Shown here in pieces: positions 16,386 through 25,962 of a DNA stretch of 64,000 bases. A program made the translations under genes and the position numbers. The notes beneath the pieces are model-generated. The model was given only the letters and a program-made list of their open reading frames with translations. It searched no databases and was not told where the DNA came from. This DNA is from Mesorhizobium sp. 131-2-1 (lineage in GTDB: Bacteria > Pseudomonadota > Alphaproteobacteria > Rhizobiales > Rhizobiaceae), in assembly GCF_016756535.1 (NCBI RefSeq), contig NZ_AP023247.1:1798501-1862500 (forward strand), read 5' to 3'. How positions within the stretch are numbered: the first letter of the stretch is position 1; each line of letters starts with the position of its first letter.

Positions 16386-17918
16386 ATGGCGCAAGCCGCA
16401 ATCGAGCTGATTGGCATCAACAAGAGTTTTGGCGCCGTGCGCGCCAACCGCGACATCAATCTGGAAGTCGTGCGCGGCACCATCCATGGCATTGTCGGCG
16501 AGAACGGCGCCGGCAAGTCGACGCTGATGTCGATCCTCTACGGCTTTTACCAGGCCGACAGCGGCGAGATCCGCGTCGGCGGTCAGGCGGCGTCGATCAA
16601 GACACCCAACGACGCCATCGCGCTCGGCATCGGCATGGTGCACCAGCATTTCATGCTGGTCGACAATTTCTCGGTGCTGGAAAATGTCATCCTCGGCGCC
16701 GAGAGCGATGCCCTGCTGAAGCGCAGCATCGCCAAGGCGCGTTCGGAGTTGGAACGGCTGGAGCGCGAATACGGGCTGGAGGTCGATCCCGACGCGATCA
16801 TCGAGGAACTGCCCGTCGGCCTGCAGCAGCGCGTCGAAATCCTCAAGGCGCTCTATCGCGGTGCCGAGATCCTGATCCTCGACGAGCCGACCGGCGTCTT
16901 GACGCCGGCCGAGGCCGACCATCTGTTCCGCATTCTCAAGCAGCTCAAGGACCAGGGCAAGACGGTGGTGCTGATCACCCACAAGCTGCGCGAGATCATG
17001 GCCATCACCGACACGGTCTCGGTGATGCGCCAGGGCACGATGGTGGCGACCAGGGTGACGAAGGAGACAACGGTCGGGGAACTGGCCGAGCTGATGGTCG
17101 GGCGTCGCGTGCTGCTCAGGGTCGAGAAGGGCGAAGCGGAAGCCGGCGCCGTCAAGCTCGCGGTCAAGAACCTGACGGTGAAGGATTCCCGCGGCGTCAC
17201 CATGGTCGACGACATCTCCTTCGACCTGCGCGCCGGCGAGATCGTCGGCATCGCCGGTGTTGCCGGCAACGGACAGTCCGAACTGCTCGAGGCGATTTCC
17301 GGCATCCGCCACGCCGTCTCCGGCTCGGTCATGCTCGACGGCAAGCCGATCGACCTCACCGGCAAGGCCGACCCTGGCGAATTGCGCGACCGTGGGCTGG
17401 CCCACGTGCCGGAGGACCGCCACCATGTCGGCCTGGTTCTGGCCTTCGAGGAGAACGAGAACTCGATCCTCGGCTATCACGATGACGAGCGCTATCTGAA
17501 GGGGCCGCTCCTCGACATCGAGGCCATTCGCAACGACGCCAAGGACAAGATCGCCAAATACGACATCCGTCCCGCCGACTGCCGGCTGAAGACGGCCAAT
17601 TTCTCCGGCGGCAACCAGCAGAAGATCGTGCTGGCGCGCGAGATGGAGCAGGATCCGGGCGTGCTGATCGTCGGCCAGCCGACACGCGGCGTCGATGTCG
17701 GCGCCATCGAATTCATCCACAAGCGGCTGATCGCCATGCGCGACCAGGGCAAGGCTGTGCTGGTGGTGTCGGTCGAGCTCGACGAGATCCGCTCGCTTTC
17801 CGACCGTATCCTGGTGATGTTCGCCGGCCGCATTGTCGGCGAGCGTGGCCCCGAGGCGACCGAAGGCGAGCTCGGCCTGCTGATGGCCGGTGTCGAGCAG
17901 CGGGAGGCCGCGGAATGA
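16386..17918 (+). CDS. nucleoside ABC transporter ATP-binding protein (double ABC domain)
   Basis: 510 residues with two ABC domains in the RbsA/YufO arrangement. The first has Walker A GENGAGKST (~38-46), Q-loop MVHQHFM and Walker B ILILDEPTG. The second has the signature FSGGNQQK and a degenerate Walker B (VLIVGQPTRGVD), as usual for sugar/nucleoside importers. It powers uptake with the two following permeases and the BMP-family binding protein. The ATG at 16386 starts the family sequence. The stop overlaps the next start (ATGA), so the genes are translationally coupled. Confidence 0.95.
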   Translation: MAQAAIELIGINKSFGAVRANRDINLEVVRGTIHGIVGENGAGKSTLMSILYGFYQADSGEIRVGGQAASIKTPNDAIALGIGMVHQHFMLVDNFSVLENVILGAESDALLKRSIAKARSELERLEREYGLEVDPDAIIEELPVGLQQRVEILKALYRGAEILILDEPTGVLTPAEADHLFRILKQLKDQGKTVVLITHKLREIMAITDTVSVMRQGTMVATRVTKETTVGELAELMVGRRVLLRVEKGEAEAGAVKLAVKNLTVKDSRGVTMVDDISFDLRAGEIVGIAGVAGNGQSELLEAISGIRHAVSGSVMLDGKPIDLTGKADPGELRDRGLAHVPEDRHHVGLVLAFEENENSILGYHDDERYLKGPLLDIEAIRNDAKDKIAKYDIRPADCRLKTANFSGGNQQKIVLAREMEQDPGVLIVGQPTRGVDVGAIEFIHKRLIAMRDQGKAVLVVSVELDEIRSLSDRILVMFAGRIVGERGPEATEGELGLLMAGVEQREAAE

Positions 17919-19054
17919 GCACGCCCTACGCCAAGCTTCCGGCCTGGGCCGATTACGGCCTGATCCCGGTGATCAATCTGTTCGTCGCCTTCGTCGTCGC
18001 CGGCTTCGTGGTGGTCCTGGTGGGCGAAAATCCGTTCCGCGCCGCGGTCATCCTGGTCCAGGGCGCCTTCGGCAAGGGGACGGGCATCGCGTTCACGCTT
18101 TTCTACGCCACCACCTTCATCTTCAGCGGGCTGTCGGTGGCGGTCGCGGCGCATTGCGGCCTGTTCAACATCGGCGGCGAGGGCCAGGGCTACATAGCCG
18201 GGCTCGGCATCGGCGTCGTCTGCCTGGCCTTCGACAGTGTGCTGCCTTGGTGGCTGACCTTTCCGCTGGCGATCGTCGCCTCCGCAGCGATGGGGGCGCT
18301 GTGGGCGCTGATTCCGGCCTATCTTCAGGCCAGGCGCGGCTCGCACATCGTGATCACTACCATCATGTTCAACTTCATCGCCGCCAGCGTCATGGTCTAC
18401 GCACTGGTCGGCTTCCTGAAGCCGGCCGGCTCGATGGCGCCGCAGACGCGCACCTTCCTCGACGGCGCGCAGTTGCCGAAGCTCAACTGGGTCATCGAAC
18501 TGTTCGGCGCCAAGATCCGCTCGGCGCCGCTCAACGTCTGCTTCCTGCTGGCGCTGCTGATGGCGTTCCTGGTCTGGCTGCTGATCTGGCGCACCAGGCT
18601 GGGCTACGAGATGCGCACCTATGGCCACAGCCCGAAGGCGGCGCGCTATGCCGGCATTTCGGAAACGCGCATCGTCATCATCGCCATGATGATCTCGGGC
18701 GCGCTGGCCGGCATGATGGCGCTCAACCCGACGATGGGCGACCAGCACAATGTCGCGCTCGATTTCGTCTCCGGCGCCGGCTTCGTCGGCATCGCGGTTG
18801 CGCTGATGGGACGTCTGCATCCGGTCGGCATCGTGCTGGCGGCGATCCTGTTCGGCATGCTCTACCAGGGCGGCGCCGAGCTCGCCTTCGAGATGCCGGC
18901 GATTTCGCGCGACATGATCGTCATCATCCAGGGCCTGGTCATCCTGTTCGCCGGCGCGCTCGAACACATGTTCCGGCCTTACATCCAGGCGCTGTTCGCC
19001 TCGGTCAGCCCGAAGACGGTCGGCATCGAAGCGGTCAAGGGGAAGGGCGCCTGA
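17915..19054 (+). CDS. nucleoside ABC transporter permease 1
   Basis: 379-residue polytopic permease of the branched-chain/ribose type (BPD_transp_2), with about nine hydrophobic segments. It corresponds to the YufP/NupP-like subunit. The FNIGGEGQGYIAGLGIGV segment and the YGHSPKAARYAGIS cytoplasmic loop are characteristic. It overlaps the ATPase gene by four bases and is followed within one base by the second permease. Confidence 0.94.
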   Translation: MSTPYAKLPAWADYGLIPVINLFVAFVVAGFVVVLVGENPFRAAVILVQGAFGKGTGIAFTLFYATTFIFSGLSVAVAAHCGLFNIGGEGQGYIAGLGIGVVCLAFDSVLPWWLTFPLAIVASAAMGALWALIPAYLQARRGSHIVITTIMFNFIAASVMVYALVGFLKPAGSMAPQTRTFLDGAQLPKLNWVIELFGAKIRSAPLNVCFLLALLMAFLVWLLIWRTRLGYEMRTYGHSPKAARYAGISETRIVIIAMMISGALAGMMALNPTMGDQHNVALDFVSGAGFVGIAVALMGRLHPVGIVLAAILFGMLYQGGAELAFEMPAISRDMIVIIQGLVILFAGALEHMFRPYIQALFASVSPKTVGIEAVKGKGA

Positions 19055-19055
19055 G

Positions 19056-20027
19056 ATGGATATCTTCATCGCCATTGTGCAGATCCTCGACTCGACCATC
19101 CGCCTCTCGGTGCCGCTGCTGCTGGCGTGCCTCGCCGGCCTCTATTCCGAGCGCGCGGGCGTCTTCGATATCGGGCTCGAAGGCAAGATGCTGGTCGGCG
19201 CTTTCGGCGGCGCCGCCGCCGCCTCGGTGCTGCATTCGGCCCTGCTCGGCCTCGGCACCGCCATCCTGATCTCGGTTGCTTTCGCCCTGATCCACGGTTT
19301 TGCCTCGATCACCCATCGCGGCAACCAGATCGTGTCGGGCGTGGCGATCAATTTCATCGCCGCCGGCTCGACCATCATGCTCGGCCAGCACTGGTTCCAG
19401 CAGGGCGGCCGCACGCCGGCGCTGGCACCGGGCGAGCGCTTCGAGGCGATCACCTGGCCCGGCGCCGACGCGATGCGCGACGTGCCGATCATCGGACCGA
19501 TCTATTCGGAACTGATTTCGGGCCACTCGATCCTGGTCTATTTCGCCTTCCTGATGGTGCCATTCGCCTGGTGGGTGCTCTACCGCACCCGCTTCGGCCT
19601 CAGGTTGCGCGCCGTCGGCGAGAACCCGGCCGCCGTCGACACGGCCGGCATCTCGGTCGCCTGGCTGCGCTACCGGGCGCTGATCTGCACCGGCATCCTC
19701 ACCGGCGTCGCCGGCGCCTATCTGTCGATGGTGCAGAACGGCGGCTTCGTGAAGGACATGACCGCCGGCAAGGGCTATATCGCCCTGGCCGCGCTGATCT
19801 TCGCCAAATGGAAGCCGGTCAACGCCATGTTCGCCTGCCTGCTGTTCGGCTTCCTAGACGCGCTGTCGATCCGCCTGCAAGGCACGCCGCTGCCGATCAT
19901 CGGCAAGGTGCCGGTGCAGTTCATGCAGGCGCTGCCCTATGTGCTCACCGTGATCCTGCTCGCCGGCTTCATCGGCAAGGCGATCCCGCCGCGCGCCGGC
20001 GGCGTGCCCTATGTCAAGGAACGCTGA
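19056..20027 (+). CDS. nucleoside ABC transporter permease 2
   Basis: 323-residue polytopic partner of the preceding permease (YufQ/NupQ-like). Seen: ERAGVFDIGLEGKMLVGAF near the N-terminus and the RAVGENPAAVDTAGISV loop that contacts the ATPase. The heterodimeric permease pair, ATPase and BMP-family binding protein make a complete nucleoside importer. cdd follows after 60 bases. Confidence 0.94.
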   Translation: MDIFIAIVQILDSTIRLSVPLLLACLAGLYSERAGVFDIGLEGKMLVGAFGGAAAASVLHSALLGLGTAILISVAFALIHGFASITHRGNQIVSGVAINFIAAGSTIMLGQHWFQQGGRTPALAPGERFEAITWPGADAMRDVPIIGPIYSELISGHSILVYFAFLMVPFAWWVLYRTRFGLRLRAVGENPAAVDTAGISVAWLRYRALICTGILTGVAGAYLSMVQNGGFVKDMTAGKGYIALAALIFAKWKPVNAMFACLLFGFLDALSIRLQGTPLPIIGKVPVQFMQALPYVLTVILLAGFIGKAIPPRAGGVPYVKER

Positions 20028-20087
20028 GGCGAACGCGACAGCGGACAAGGCCGGCTTTTGGACAAGATCGTGGGAGAGAACAACCGA

Positions 20088-20480
20088 ATGTCGCATGATC
20101 TGTTCGAGGCGGCCAAGGCTGCGATGGCCAAGGCCTATGCGCCCTATTCGAAATTCCCGGTGGGCGCCGCATTGCGCACCGAGGATGGGCGCGTCTTCGC
20201 CGGCGCCAATGTCGAGGTGGCCTCCTACCCGGAAGGCTGGTGCGCCGAAACCACCGCGCTCGGGCACTACGTCATGGGCGGCGGCGGCACGATCACCGAG
20301 ATCGCGGTGATTGCCGAGCGGATGGCCAAGTGCTCGCCCTGCGGCGGCTGCCGGCAGCGTCTGGCGGAGTTCTGCCGGCCGGAGACGAAACTCTATCTTT
20401 GCGACAATGGCGGCGTGGTCGAGACCGTGACCATGGGCGACATGCTGCCTTACGGCTTCAGGGGCGACATACTGAAATGA
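20088..20480 (+). CDS. cdd: cytidine deaminase
   Basis: 130-residue homotetrameric-type cytidine deaminase that converts cytidine and deoxycytidine to the uridine forms. The zinc site is visible as CAETTA (Cys ligand and catalytic Glu) and PCGGC (two Cys ligands), the three-Cys variant typical of small bacterial enzymes. The N-terminal AYAPYSKFPVGAAL is diagnostic. GGGAGAG precedes the ATG at 20088. The gene overlaps punA by four bases. Confidence 0.96.
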   Translation: MSHDLFEAAKAAMAKAYAPYSKFPVGAALRTEDGRVFAGANVEVASYPEGWCAETTALGHYVMGGGGTITEIAVIAERMAKCSPCGGCRQRLAEFCRPETKLYLCDNGGVVETVTMGDMLPYGFRGDILK

Positions 20481-21286
20481 TGGAAAAGGCGCTCGATCAT
20501 CTCGTCGAAAGGCTGGACGGGCTGGCGCCCACGGTGGCGCTGGTGCTGGGTTCGGGCCTTGGCGGCCTCGTCGACAAGGTCGAGGATGCCAGTCGCATTT
20601 CCTATGCCGAACTGCCGGGCTTCCCGAGAAGCGGCGTCAGCGGCCACGCCGGCGAGGTCGTGGCCGGCAATTTCGCCGGCACGCCGGTGCTGATGCTGTC
20701 CGGCCGCGCGCATTACTACGAGCACGGCAATGCCGCGGCGATGCGCCCGGCGCTGGAGGTGCTGGCCGGCATCGGCATTTCGCAGCTCATCCTCACCAAT
20801 GCCGCGGGCTCGGTCGATCCGGAGATGGGGCCGGGCTCGGTGATGCTGATCACCGACCACATCAATTTCTCTGGCTCCAACCCGCTGATCGGCGAACCCA
20901 GCGACCGCCGCTTCGTCGGCCTCACCGAGGCCTATGATGCCGGCCTGCGCAAGGCGATCGAAAAGGCCGCCAAGGCGACCGGCACCAAGCTCGACAAGGG
21001 CGTTTACATGTGGTTCTCCGGACCTTGCTTCGAGACGCCGGCCGAGATCCGCATGGCGCGCATCATGGGCGCCAATGCCGTCGGCATGTCGACGGTGCCG
21101 GAGGTCATCCTCGCCCGCTTCCTCGGACTTCGCGTCGCCGCCTGCTCGGTCATCACCAACCTCGCCGCCGGGATGACCGGAGCCGAGCTTTCGCACCAGG
21201 AGACCAAGGACATGGCGCCCATCGGCGGCGCGCGGCTGGCGACGATCCTCGAGCGCTTGTTCCGCGACGGGCTGCCGGAGAGCTGA
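20477..21286 (+). CDS. punA: purine-nucleoside phosphorylase
   Basis: 269-residue PNP of the trimeric class. It splits (deoxy)guanosine and inosine with phosphate to base and ribose-1-phosphate. Family motifs are LVLGSGLGGL (phosphate site), MLSGRAHYYEHG, LTNAAGSVDPEMGPGS and SGPCFETPAEIRM (purine site). The start ATG overlaps the cdd stop (ATGA). The stop shares one base with the deoA start, so cdd-punA-deoA is a tight coupled unit. Confidence 0.95.
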   Translation: MMEKALDHLVERLDGLAPTVALVLGSGLGGLVDKVEDASRISYAELPGFPRSGVSGHAGEVVAGNFAGTPVLMLSGRAHYYEHGNAAAMRPALEVLAGIGISQLILTNAAGSVDPEMGPGSVMLITDHINFSGSNPLIGEPSDRRFVGLTEAYDAGLRKAIEKAAKATGTKLDKGVYMWFSGPCFETPAEIRMARIMGANAVGMSTVPEVILARFLGLRVAACSVITNLAAGMTGAELSHQETKDMAPIGGARLATILERLFRDGLPES

Positions 21287-22602
21287 TGCTTCCGCAGGAA
21301 ATCATCCGCCGCAAGCGCGACGGCCACAGGCTGTCGGCGCCTGAGATCGCGGCCTTTGTCCAGGGGCTGACCGCCGGCACGGTCACGGAAGGCCAGGTCG
21401 GCGCCTTCGCCATGGCGGTGTTCTTCAACGGCATGAGCCGCGAGGAAGCGGTGGCATTGACGATCGCCATGCGCGATTCCGGCGATGTGCTCGACTGGTC
21501 CGACCTGCCGGGCCCGGTCACCGACAAGCATTCGACGGGCGGCGTCGGCGACAATGTCTCGCTGATGCTGGCGCCGATCGTGGCCGCCTGCGGCGCCTAT
21601 GTACCGATGATCTCCGGCCGCGGCCTTGGCCATACCGGCGGCACGCTGGACAAGATGGATGCCATTCCCGGCTACATAAGCCAGCCGGACGTGGCGCGCT
21701 TGCGCAAGACGGTGCTCGAGACCGGCTGCGCCATCATCGGCCAGACCGCCGACCTGGCGCCGGCCGACCGCCGCTTTTACGCCATCCGCGACGTCACGGG
21801 CACGGTGGAATCGGTGCCGCTGATCACCGCCTCGATCCTGTCGAAGAAGCTCGCCGCCGGGCTCGGTTCGCTCGTGCTCGACGTCAAGGTCGGCAACGGC
21901 GCCTTCATGGAGAAGTCGCGCGATGCGACGGCACTTGCCAGCAGCCTGGTCGAGGTCGCCAACGGCGCGGGCCTGAAAACGTCAGCGCTGGTCACCGGCA
22001 TGAACGAGCCGCTGGCGTCGGCCGCCGGCAACGCCGTCGAGGTGCGCAACGCGGTCGACTTCCTCACCGGACGCCTGCGCGACCGGCGGCTGGAGGATGT
22101 GACGCTGGCGCTCGCCGCCGAGATGCTGCAATCGGCCGGACTGGCGGCGTCGAACCAGGACGGCATCCGGCGCGCCACCGAGACGCTGGCCGGCGGCCGC
22201 GCGGCAGCCGTCTTCCAGCGCATGGTGGCGGCGCTTGGCGGCCCCGCCGATTTCATCGACAAACCTGAGAAGTATTTGCCGAAAGCGCCGGTGGAACGCG
22301 CCGTGACGGCACCCGGAAACGGCTTCGTCAGCGGCATCGCGACGCGCGAGATCGGGCTTGCCGTGGTCGGGCTTGGCGGTGGGCGCACACGGCCCGACGA
22401 CAGGATCGATCACGCGGTCGGCATCACCAGGCTGTCGCCGGTCGGCGCCGAGGTGCAGGCCGGCGAGCCGCTGGCGCTGGTCCATGCGCGCACCGCCGCG
22501 GATGCCGAGGCCGCTGCGGCGGCCGTGCTTTCTGCCTACACGATCGGATCGTCGAAGCCGGCGGCGGAAAAGACGGTCATCCGGCGCGTCCTGCCACGCT
22601 GA
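21286..22602 (+). CDS. deoA: thymidine phosphorylase
   Basis: 438-residue pyrimidine phosphorylase (glycosyltransferase family 3-like). It cleaves thymidine/deoxyuridine to base and deoxyribose-1-phosphate. Signatures: TDKHSTGGVGDNVSLMLAP, SGRGLGHTGGTLDKMDAIPG and SILSKKLAAGLGSLVLDVKV. Length is normal. It is the last gene of the rightward nucleoside operon and converges on the protease gene after 18 bases. Confidence 0.96.
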   Translation: MLPQEIIRRKRDGHRLSAPEIAAFVQGLTAGTVTEGQVGAFAMAVFFNGMSREEAVALTIAMRDSGDVLDWSDLPGPVTDKHSTGGVGDNVSLMLAPIVAACGAYVPMISGRGLGHTGGTLDKMDAIPGYISQPDVARLRKTVLETGCAIIGQTADLAPADRRFYAIRDVTGTVESVPLITASILSKKLAAGLGSLVLDVKVGNGAFMEKSRDATALASSLVEVANGAGLKTSALVTGMNEPLASAAGNAVEVRNAVDFLTGRLRDRRLEDVTLALAAEMLQSAGLAASNQDGIRRATETLAGGRAAAVFQRMVAALGGPADFIDKPEKYLPKAPVERAVTAPGNGFVSGIATREIGLAVVGLGGGRTRPDDRIDHAVGITRLSPVGAEVQAGEPLALVHARTAADAEAAAAAVLSAYTIGSSKPAAEKTVIRRVLPR

Positions 22603-22620
22603 CAGTCTTGTCCGGCGGCT

Positions 22621-23184
22621 CTACTGGACCAAGAGCAGCGAGCCGTTCTCGACCTGGTATCTCTGCAACCGCTGCAGGAAGCTCATGCCGATCAGGTTGG
22701 TCTGCAACGCCCGGTCGTCGATCACCACCGCCTGGACGTTGTCGACCGAGATCTTGCCGATCTGCAAGCGTTCGACCGTCACCACCGCGGCCTTGATGGA
22801 ACCATTGGCAGTGTCGACCTCGTGGATGAAATCCGAGGGGTTGAGCGAGATGCCGGCGCGGCGCGCCGTCGAGGTGTTGATGGCGACCAGCGTCGCGCCG
22901 GTGTCGATCAGCCCGTCGACCTGGCGGCCGTTGAGCTTGAAGTCGGAGGTGAAGTGTCCGCGCGCATCGGCGTTGACCACCACCTTGCGGCCGAGCGGCA
23001 GCGGCGCGACCGGCTTGTCGGGAACCGAGGCAAGGTCCAAGGCGGGCTGCGCTTCGGTCGCAGGCTTGGAGGCGACCGCCGGTTTCAGCAGGCCGTCGAA
23101 CATGCGCGGGTTCGACTGATAGAGGATCGGTATCGATGCCGATGTTCCGGCAAAGACGCCAAGGAAGAGGAGTTTGCGCAGCAT
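22621..23184 (-). CDS. TIGR02281-type retropepsin-like aspartic protease, membrane-anchored
   Basis: 187 residues. An N-terminal signal anchor (KLLFLGVFAGTSASIPIL) is followed by a linker and a single-lobe aspartic protease fold. The active-site motif is GLIDTGATLVAINTSTARRA. Such clan AA proteins work as dimers, and this subfamily is common in alphaproteobacteria with unknown substrates. It should face the periplasm. It is probably transcribed alone. Confidence 0.88.
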   Translation of the reverse strand: MLRKLLFLGVFAGTSASIPILYQSNPRMFDGLLKPAVASKPATEAQPALDLASVPDKPVAPLPLGRKVVVNADARGHFTSDFKLNGRQVDGLIDTGATLVAINTSTARRAGISLNPSDFIHEVDTANGSIKAAVVTVERLQIGKISVDNVQAVVIDDRALQTNLIGMSFLQRLQRYQVENGSLLLVQ

Positions 23185-23290
23185 GGGACCGGCCTATGTG
23201 AAGGCCGATCCTTAACCCCGACATGGTGTCCTCGGCTTTAACGCGCGCCGAAAGCGAAGGTTTGCGTAAACGAGTGGTAAATTCCCGCGC

Positions 23291-23920
23291 TCACTTCGTC
23301 CCGTACATGCGATCGCCGGCATCGCCGAGGCCGGGCATGATGTAGCCCTTGTCGTTCAACTGGCGGTCGATGGAGGCGGTGAAGACGGGAACGTCCGGAT
23401 GCGCCTTGGTGAAGCGCTCGATGCCTTCGGGCGCCGCCAGCAGGCACAGGAAGCGAATGTTGGTGGCGCCGCGCCCCTTCAGCTTGTCGATCGCCGCGAT
23501 CGCCGAATTGGCGGTGGCGAGCATCGGATCGACGACGATCACCAGACGGTCGGCGAGATCGCTCGGCGCCTTGAAGAAATATTCGACCGCCTCCAGCGTG
23601 TCGTGGTCGCGGTAGAGCCCGATATGGGCGACGCGCGCCGCCGGCACCAGGTCAAGCAGGCCTTCGAGCAGGCCGTTGCCGGCGCGCAGCACCGAAGCGA
23701 AGACCAGCTTCTTGCCCTCCAGCGTCGGGGCCTCCATCGTTTCGATCGGGGTCTCGATCTCGGTCGTCGTCAGCTCGAGATTGCGCGTGACCTCATAGCC
23801 CAGCAGCAGCGAGATCTCGCGCAGCAGCCGCCGGAAGCCGGCTGTCGAGGTCTCCTTCTTGCGCATGATGGTCAGCTTGTGCTGGACAAGCGGGTGGTCG
23901 ACGACGGTGACGCCCTGCAT
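23291..23920 (-). CDS. upp: uracil phosphoribosyltransferase
   Basis: 209-residue enzyme joining uracil and PRPP to UMP, the final salvage step for the uracil released in this island. The family start [18 protein letters not shown], the PRPP loop [17 protein letters not shown] and the uracil-binding [16 protein letters not shown] end are all seen. The ATG at 23920 is preceded by AGGAG, so the longer frame upstream is not used. Same strand as add, 114 bases downstream of it. Confidence 0.97.
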   Translation of the reverse strand: MQGVTVVDHPLVQHKLTIMRKKETSTAGFRRLLREISLLLGYEVTRNLELTTTEIETPIETMEAPTLEGKKLVFASVLRAGNGLLEGLLDLVPAARVAHIGLYRDHDTLEAVEYFFKAPSDLADRLVIVVDPMLATANSAIAAIDKLKGRGATNIRFLCLLAAPEGIERFTKAHPDVPVFTASIDRQLNDKGYIMPGLGDAGDRMYGTK

Positions 23921-24034
23921 GGTGCTCTCCTGGAATTCCGGCAATTCGAAAGACCCTAGCGACAATGCGGCGGGCAAGGAACCGCTTGGCCGCCACCGAT
24001 CACAGTTTTTGCCGGAAATTTGCCTGTAAAGGGG

Positions 24035-25009
24035 TCAGCGCGCGGCGCCGTTCAGCCGGGCGAGAAGCGCGGTCTTCGTCTTCCTGTCGACAAAGGCCGC
24101 CTCGATCGCCGTCCTGGTGATGGCGGCAAGCGCCTTGTCCTTGATCCCGAAATGCTCGGTGGCGATGTCATATTCGCGCTTGAGCGAGGTCCAGAAATAG
24201 GGCGGATCGTCGGAGTTGAGCGTCACCTTGCAGCCCGCCGCCAGCAATTCCGGAAACGGATGGTCGGCGAAACTGTCGAACACTTTGAGCGCGATGTTAG
24301 AGCCCGGGCAGCATTCGAGCACCACGCCTTCGTCGGCGATGCGCCGGACAAGGTCGGGGTTCTCGATGGCGCGCACGCCATGGCCGATGCGGGAGGGGCG
24401 GATGTGGTCGAGCGCCGCCTTGACGCTCTCCCAGCCCATCAGCTCGCCGGCGTGGATGGTGATGCCGAGGCCCGCCTCGCGCGCGATCTCGAAGGCGCGG
24501 ACATAGTCCTCGAAGTCGCCGATCCGCTCGTCGCCGGCGACGCCGAAGCCGGTCACCAGCGGGTGGCCGCAGCGGGCGGCGAAGCGCGCCGCCTGCTCGA
24601 TCGATTCGACGCCGACATGGCGCACGCCTGTGACGATCATGCGGCCTTCGATGCCGGTCTTGGCCTTGGCGCGCGCCATGCCCTCGCCGAGCGCGTCGGT
24701 ATAGGCCTTGGGCGACAGGCCGGCCTTCTTGGCATGGTCCGGTGAGGTGAAGACCTCGGAATAGATGGCGCCGTCGCGGGCAAGGCTGGTCAGGTAATGG
24801 TCGGCCAGCCGCGCATAATCCTCCTCGGTGCGAAACAGATCGGACGAGAAATCGTAGGCTGCCAGGAAAGAGGTGAAGTCATGCCAGACGAAGGACCCGT
24901 CCTTGATATAGGGCGCGGTGTCCTTGCCGTATTTGCGAGCCTGGCTGATGACGAGCTCGGGCGCCGCTGCCCCTTCGATGTGGCAGTGCAGTTCCGCTTT
25001 CAAAGGCAT
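24035..25009 (-). CDS. add: adenosine deaminase family protein
   Basis: 324-residue zinc amidohydrolase converting adenosine to inosine, which PunA can then phosphorolyse. Metal and catalytic motifs in order: LHCHIEG (His8, His10), [10 protein letters not shown] (zinc His), RIGHGVRAI, and LNSDDPPYF (zinc Asp). Some members of this subfamily prefer adenine, so adenine deaminase activity cannot be excluded. It forms a leftward pair with upp. The start has only a weak ribosome site. Confidence 0.9.
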   Translation of the reverse strand: MPLKAELHCHIEGAAAPELVISQARKYGKDTAPYIKDGSFVWHDFTSFLAAYDFSSDLFRTEEDYARLADHYLTSLARDGAIYSEVFTSPDHAKKAGLSPKAYTDALGEGMARAKAKTGIEGRMIVTGVRHVGVESIEQAARFAARCGHPLVTGFGVAGDERIGDFEDYVRAFEIAREAGLGITIHAGELMGWESVKAALDHIRPSRIGHGVRAIENPDLVRRIADEGVVLECCPGSNIALKVFDSFADHPFPELLAAGCKVTLNSDDPPYFWTSLKREYDIATEHFGIKDKALAAITRTAIEAAFVDRKTKTALLARLNGAAR

Positions 25010-25143
25010 TCATTCATCCCGTCGGTTCGGTCCAGGTCGATAAGCCCACCACCTGGAAGCGCGGCCGAACACCGCGCCTTAAACAATAGCGCCCGCACCA
25101 TCGATCGGCTATGGTCCCGCCGGTTTTATGACGGATCAAAATA

Positions 25144-25920
25144 ATGTCAGTTGAGAGAACCACGGCCGCGGGCGGTATGGAAACCTCCTATGGTTTCAAG
25201 CGGGTAGGGGCAGGCGACAAGCAGTCGCTGGTCAACGACGTTTTCCACAAGGTCGCCAATCGCTACGACCTGATGAACGATTTGATGTCGGGCGGGCTGC
25301 ACCGGCTGTGGAAGGACGCCATGGTGACGTGGCTCAACCCGCCGAAACGGCCGGGCTGGAAGGTGCTCGACGTCGCCGGCGGCACCGGCGACGTCGCCTT
25401 CCGCATCGTCGAGGCGAGCGATCGCCACGCGCATGCCACGGTGCTCGACATCAACGGCTCGATGCTCGACGTCGGCCGCGACCGCGCCGAGAAGAAAGGC
25501 CTTAGCGAAAACACCGATTTCGTCGAGGCCAATGCCGAGGAATTGCCCTTCGCCGACAACATTTTCGACGCCTATACGATCGCCTTCGGCATCCGCAACG
25601 TGCCGCGTATCGAGGTGGCGCTCGGCGAAGCCTATCGAGTGTTGAAACGCGGTGGACGCTTGCTGTGCCTCGAATTCTCCGAGGTCGAGATGCCGCTGCT
25701 CGACAAGGTCTACGAGGCCTGGTCGTTCAACGCCATACCCCGGATCGGCAAGGCCGTCACAGGCGACGGCGAACCCTACTCCTATCTCGTCGAATCGATC
25801 CGCAAGTTCCCCAACCAGCAGAATTTCGCAGCGATGATTTCGCGCGCGGGCTTCGACCGGGTCTCCTTCCGCAACTATTCCGGCGGCATCGCCGCCCTGC
25901 ATTCGGGCTGGAAGCTTTGA
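25144..25920 (+). CDS. ubiE: ubiquinone/menaquinone biosynthesis C-methyltransferase UbiE
   Basis: 258-residue SAM-dependent methyltransferase that methylates the benzoquinol ring in ubiquinone synthesis. Seen: [20 protein letters not shown], the SAM-binding [13 protein letters not shown], and [20 protein letters not shown], all UbiE signatures. The end ALHSGWKL is family-typical. It is first in a ubiE-ubiB-coaBC run that is commonly conserved in rhizobia. Confidence 0.97.
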   Translation: MSVERTTAAGGMETSYGFKRVGAGDKQSLVNDVFHKVANRYDLMNDLMSGGLHRLWKDAMVTWLNPPKRPGWKVLDVAGGTGDVAFRIVEASDRHAHATVLDINGSMLDVGRDRAEKKGLSENTDFVEANAEELPFADNIFDAYTIAFGIRNVPRIEVALGEAYRVLKRGGRLLCLEFSEVEMPLLDKVYEAWSFNAIPRIGKAVTGDGEPYSYLVESIRKFPNQQNFAAMISRAGFDRVSFRNYSGGIAALHSGWKL

Positions 25921-25962
25921 GGCAGAATTCCTTGAGGCTGGCCAGATCATGAGCAGCGTGCG

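Noticed and set aside
17492..19099. A 535-codon minus-strand frame over the nucleoside permease genes
   Set aside because: The plus strand encodes typical ABC components. The antisense product is Arg/Asp/His-rich with no recognisable fold.
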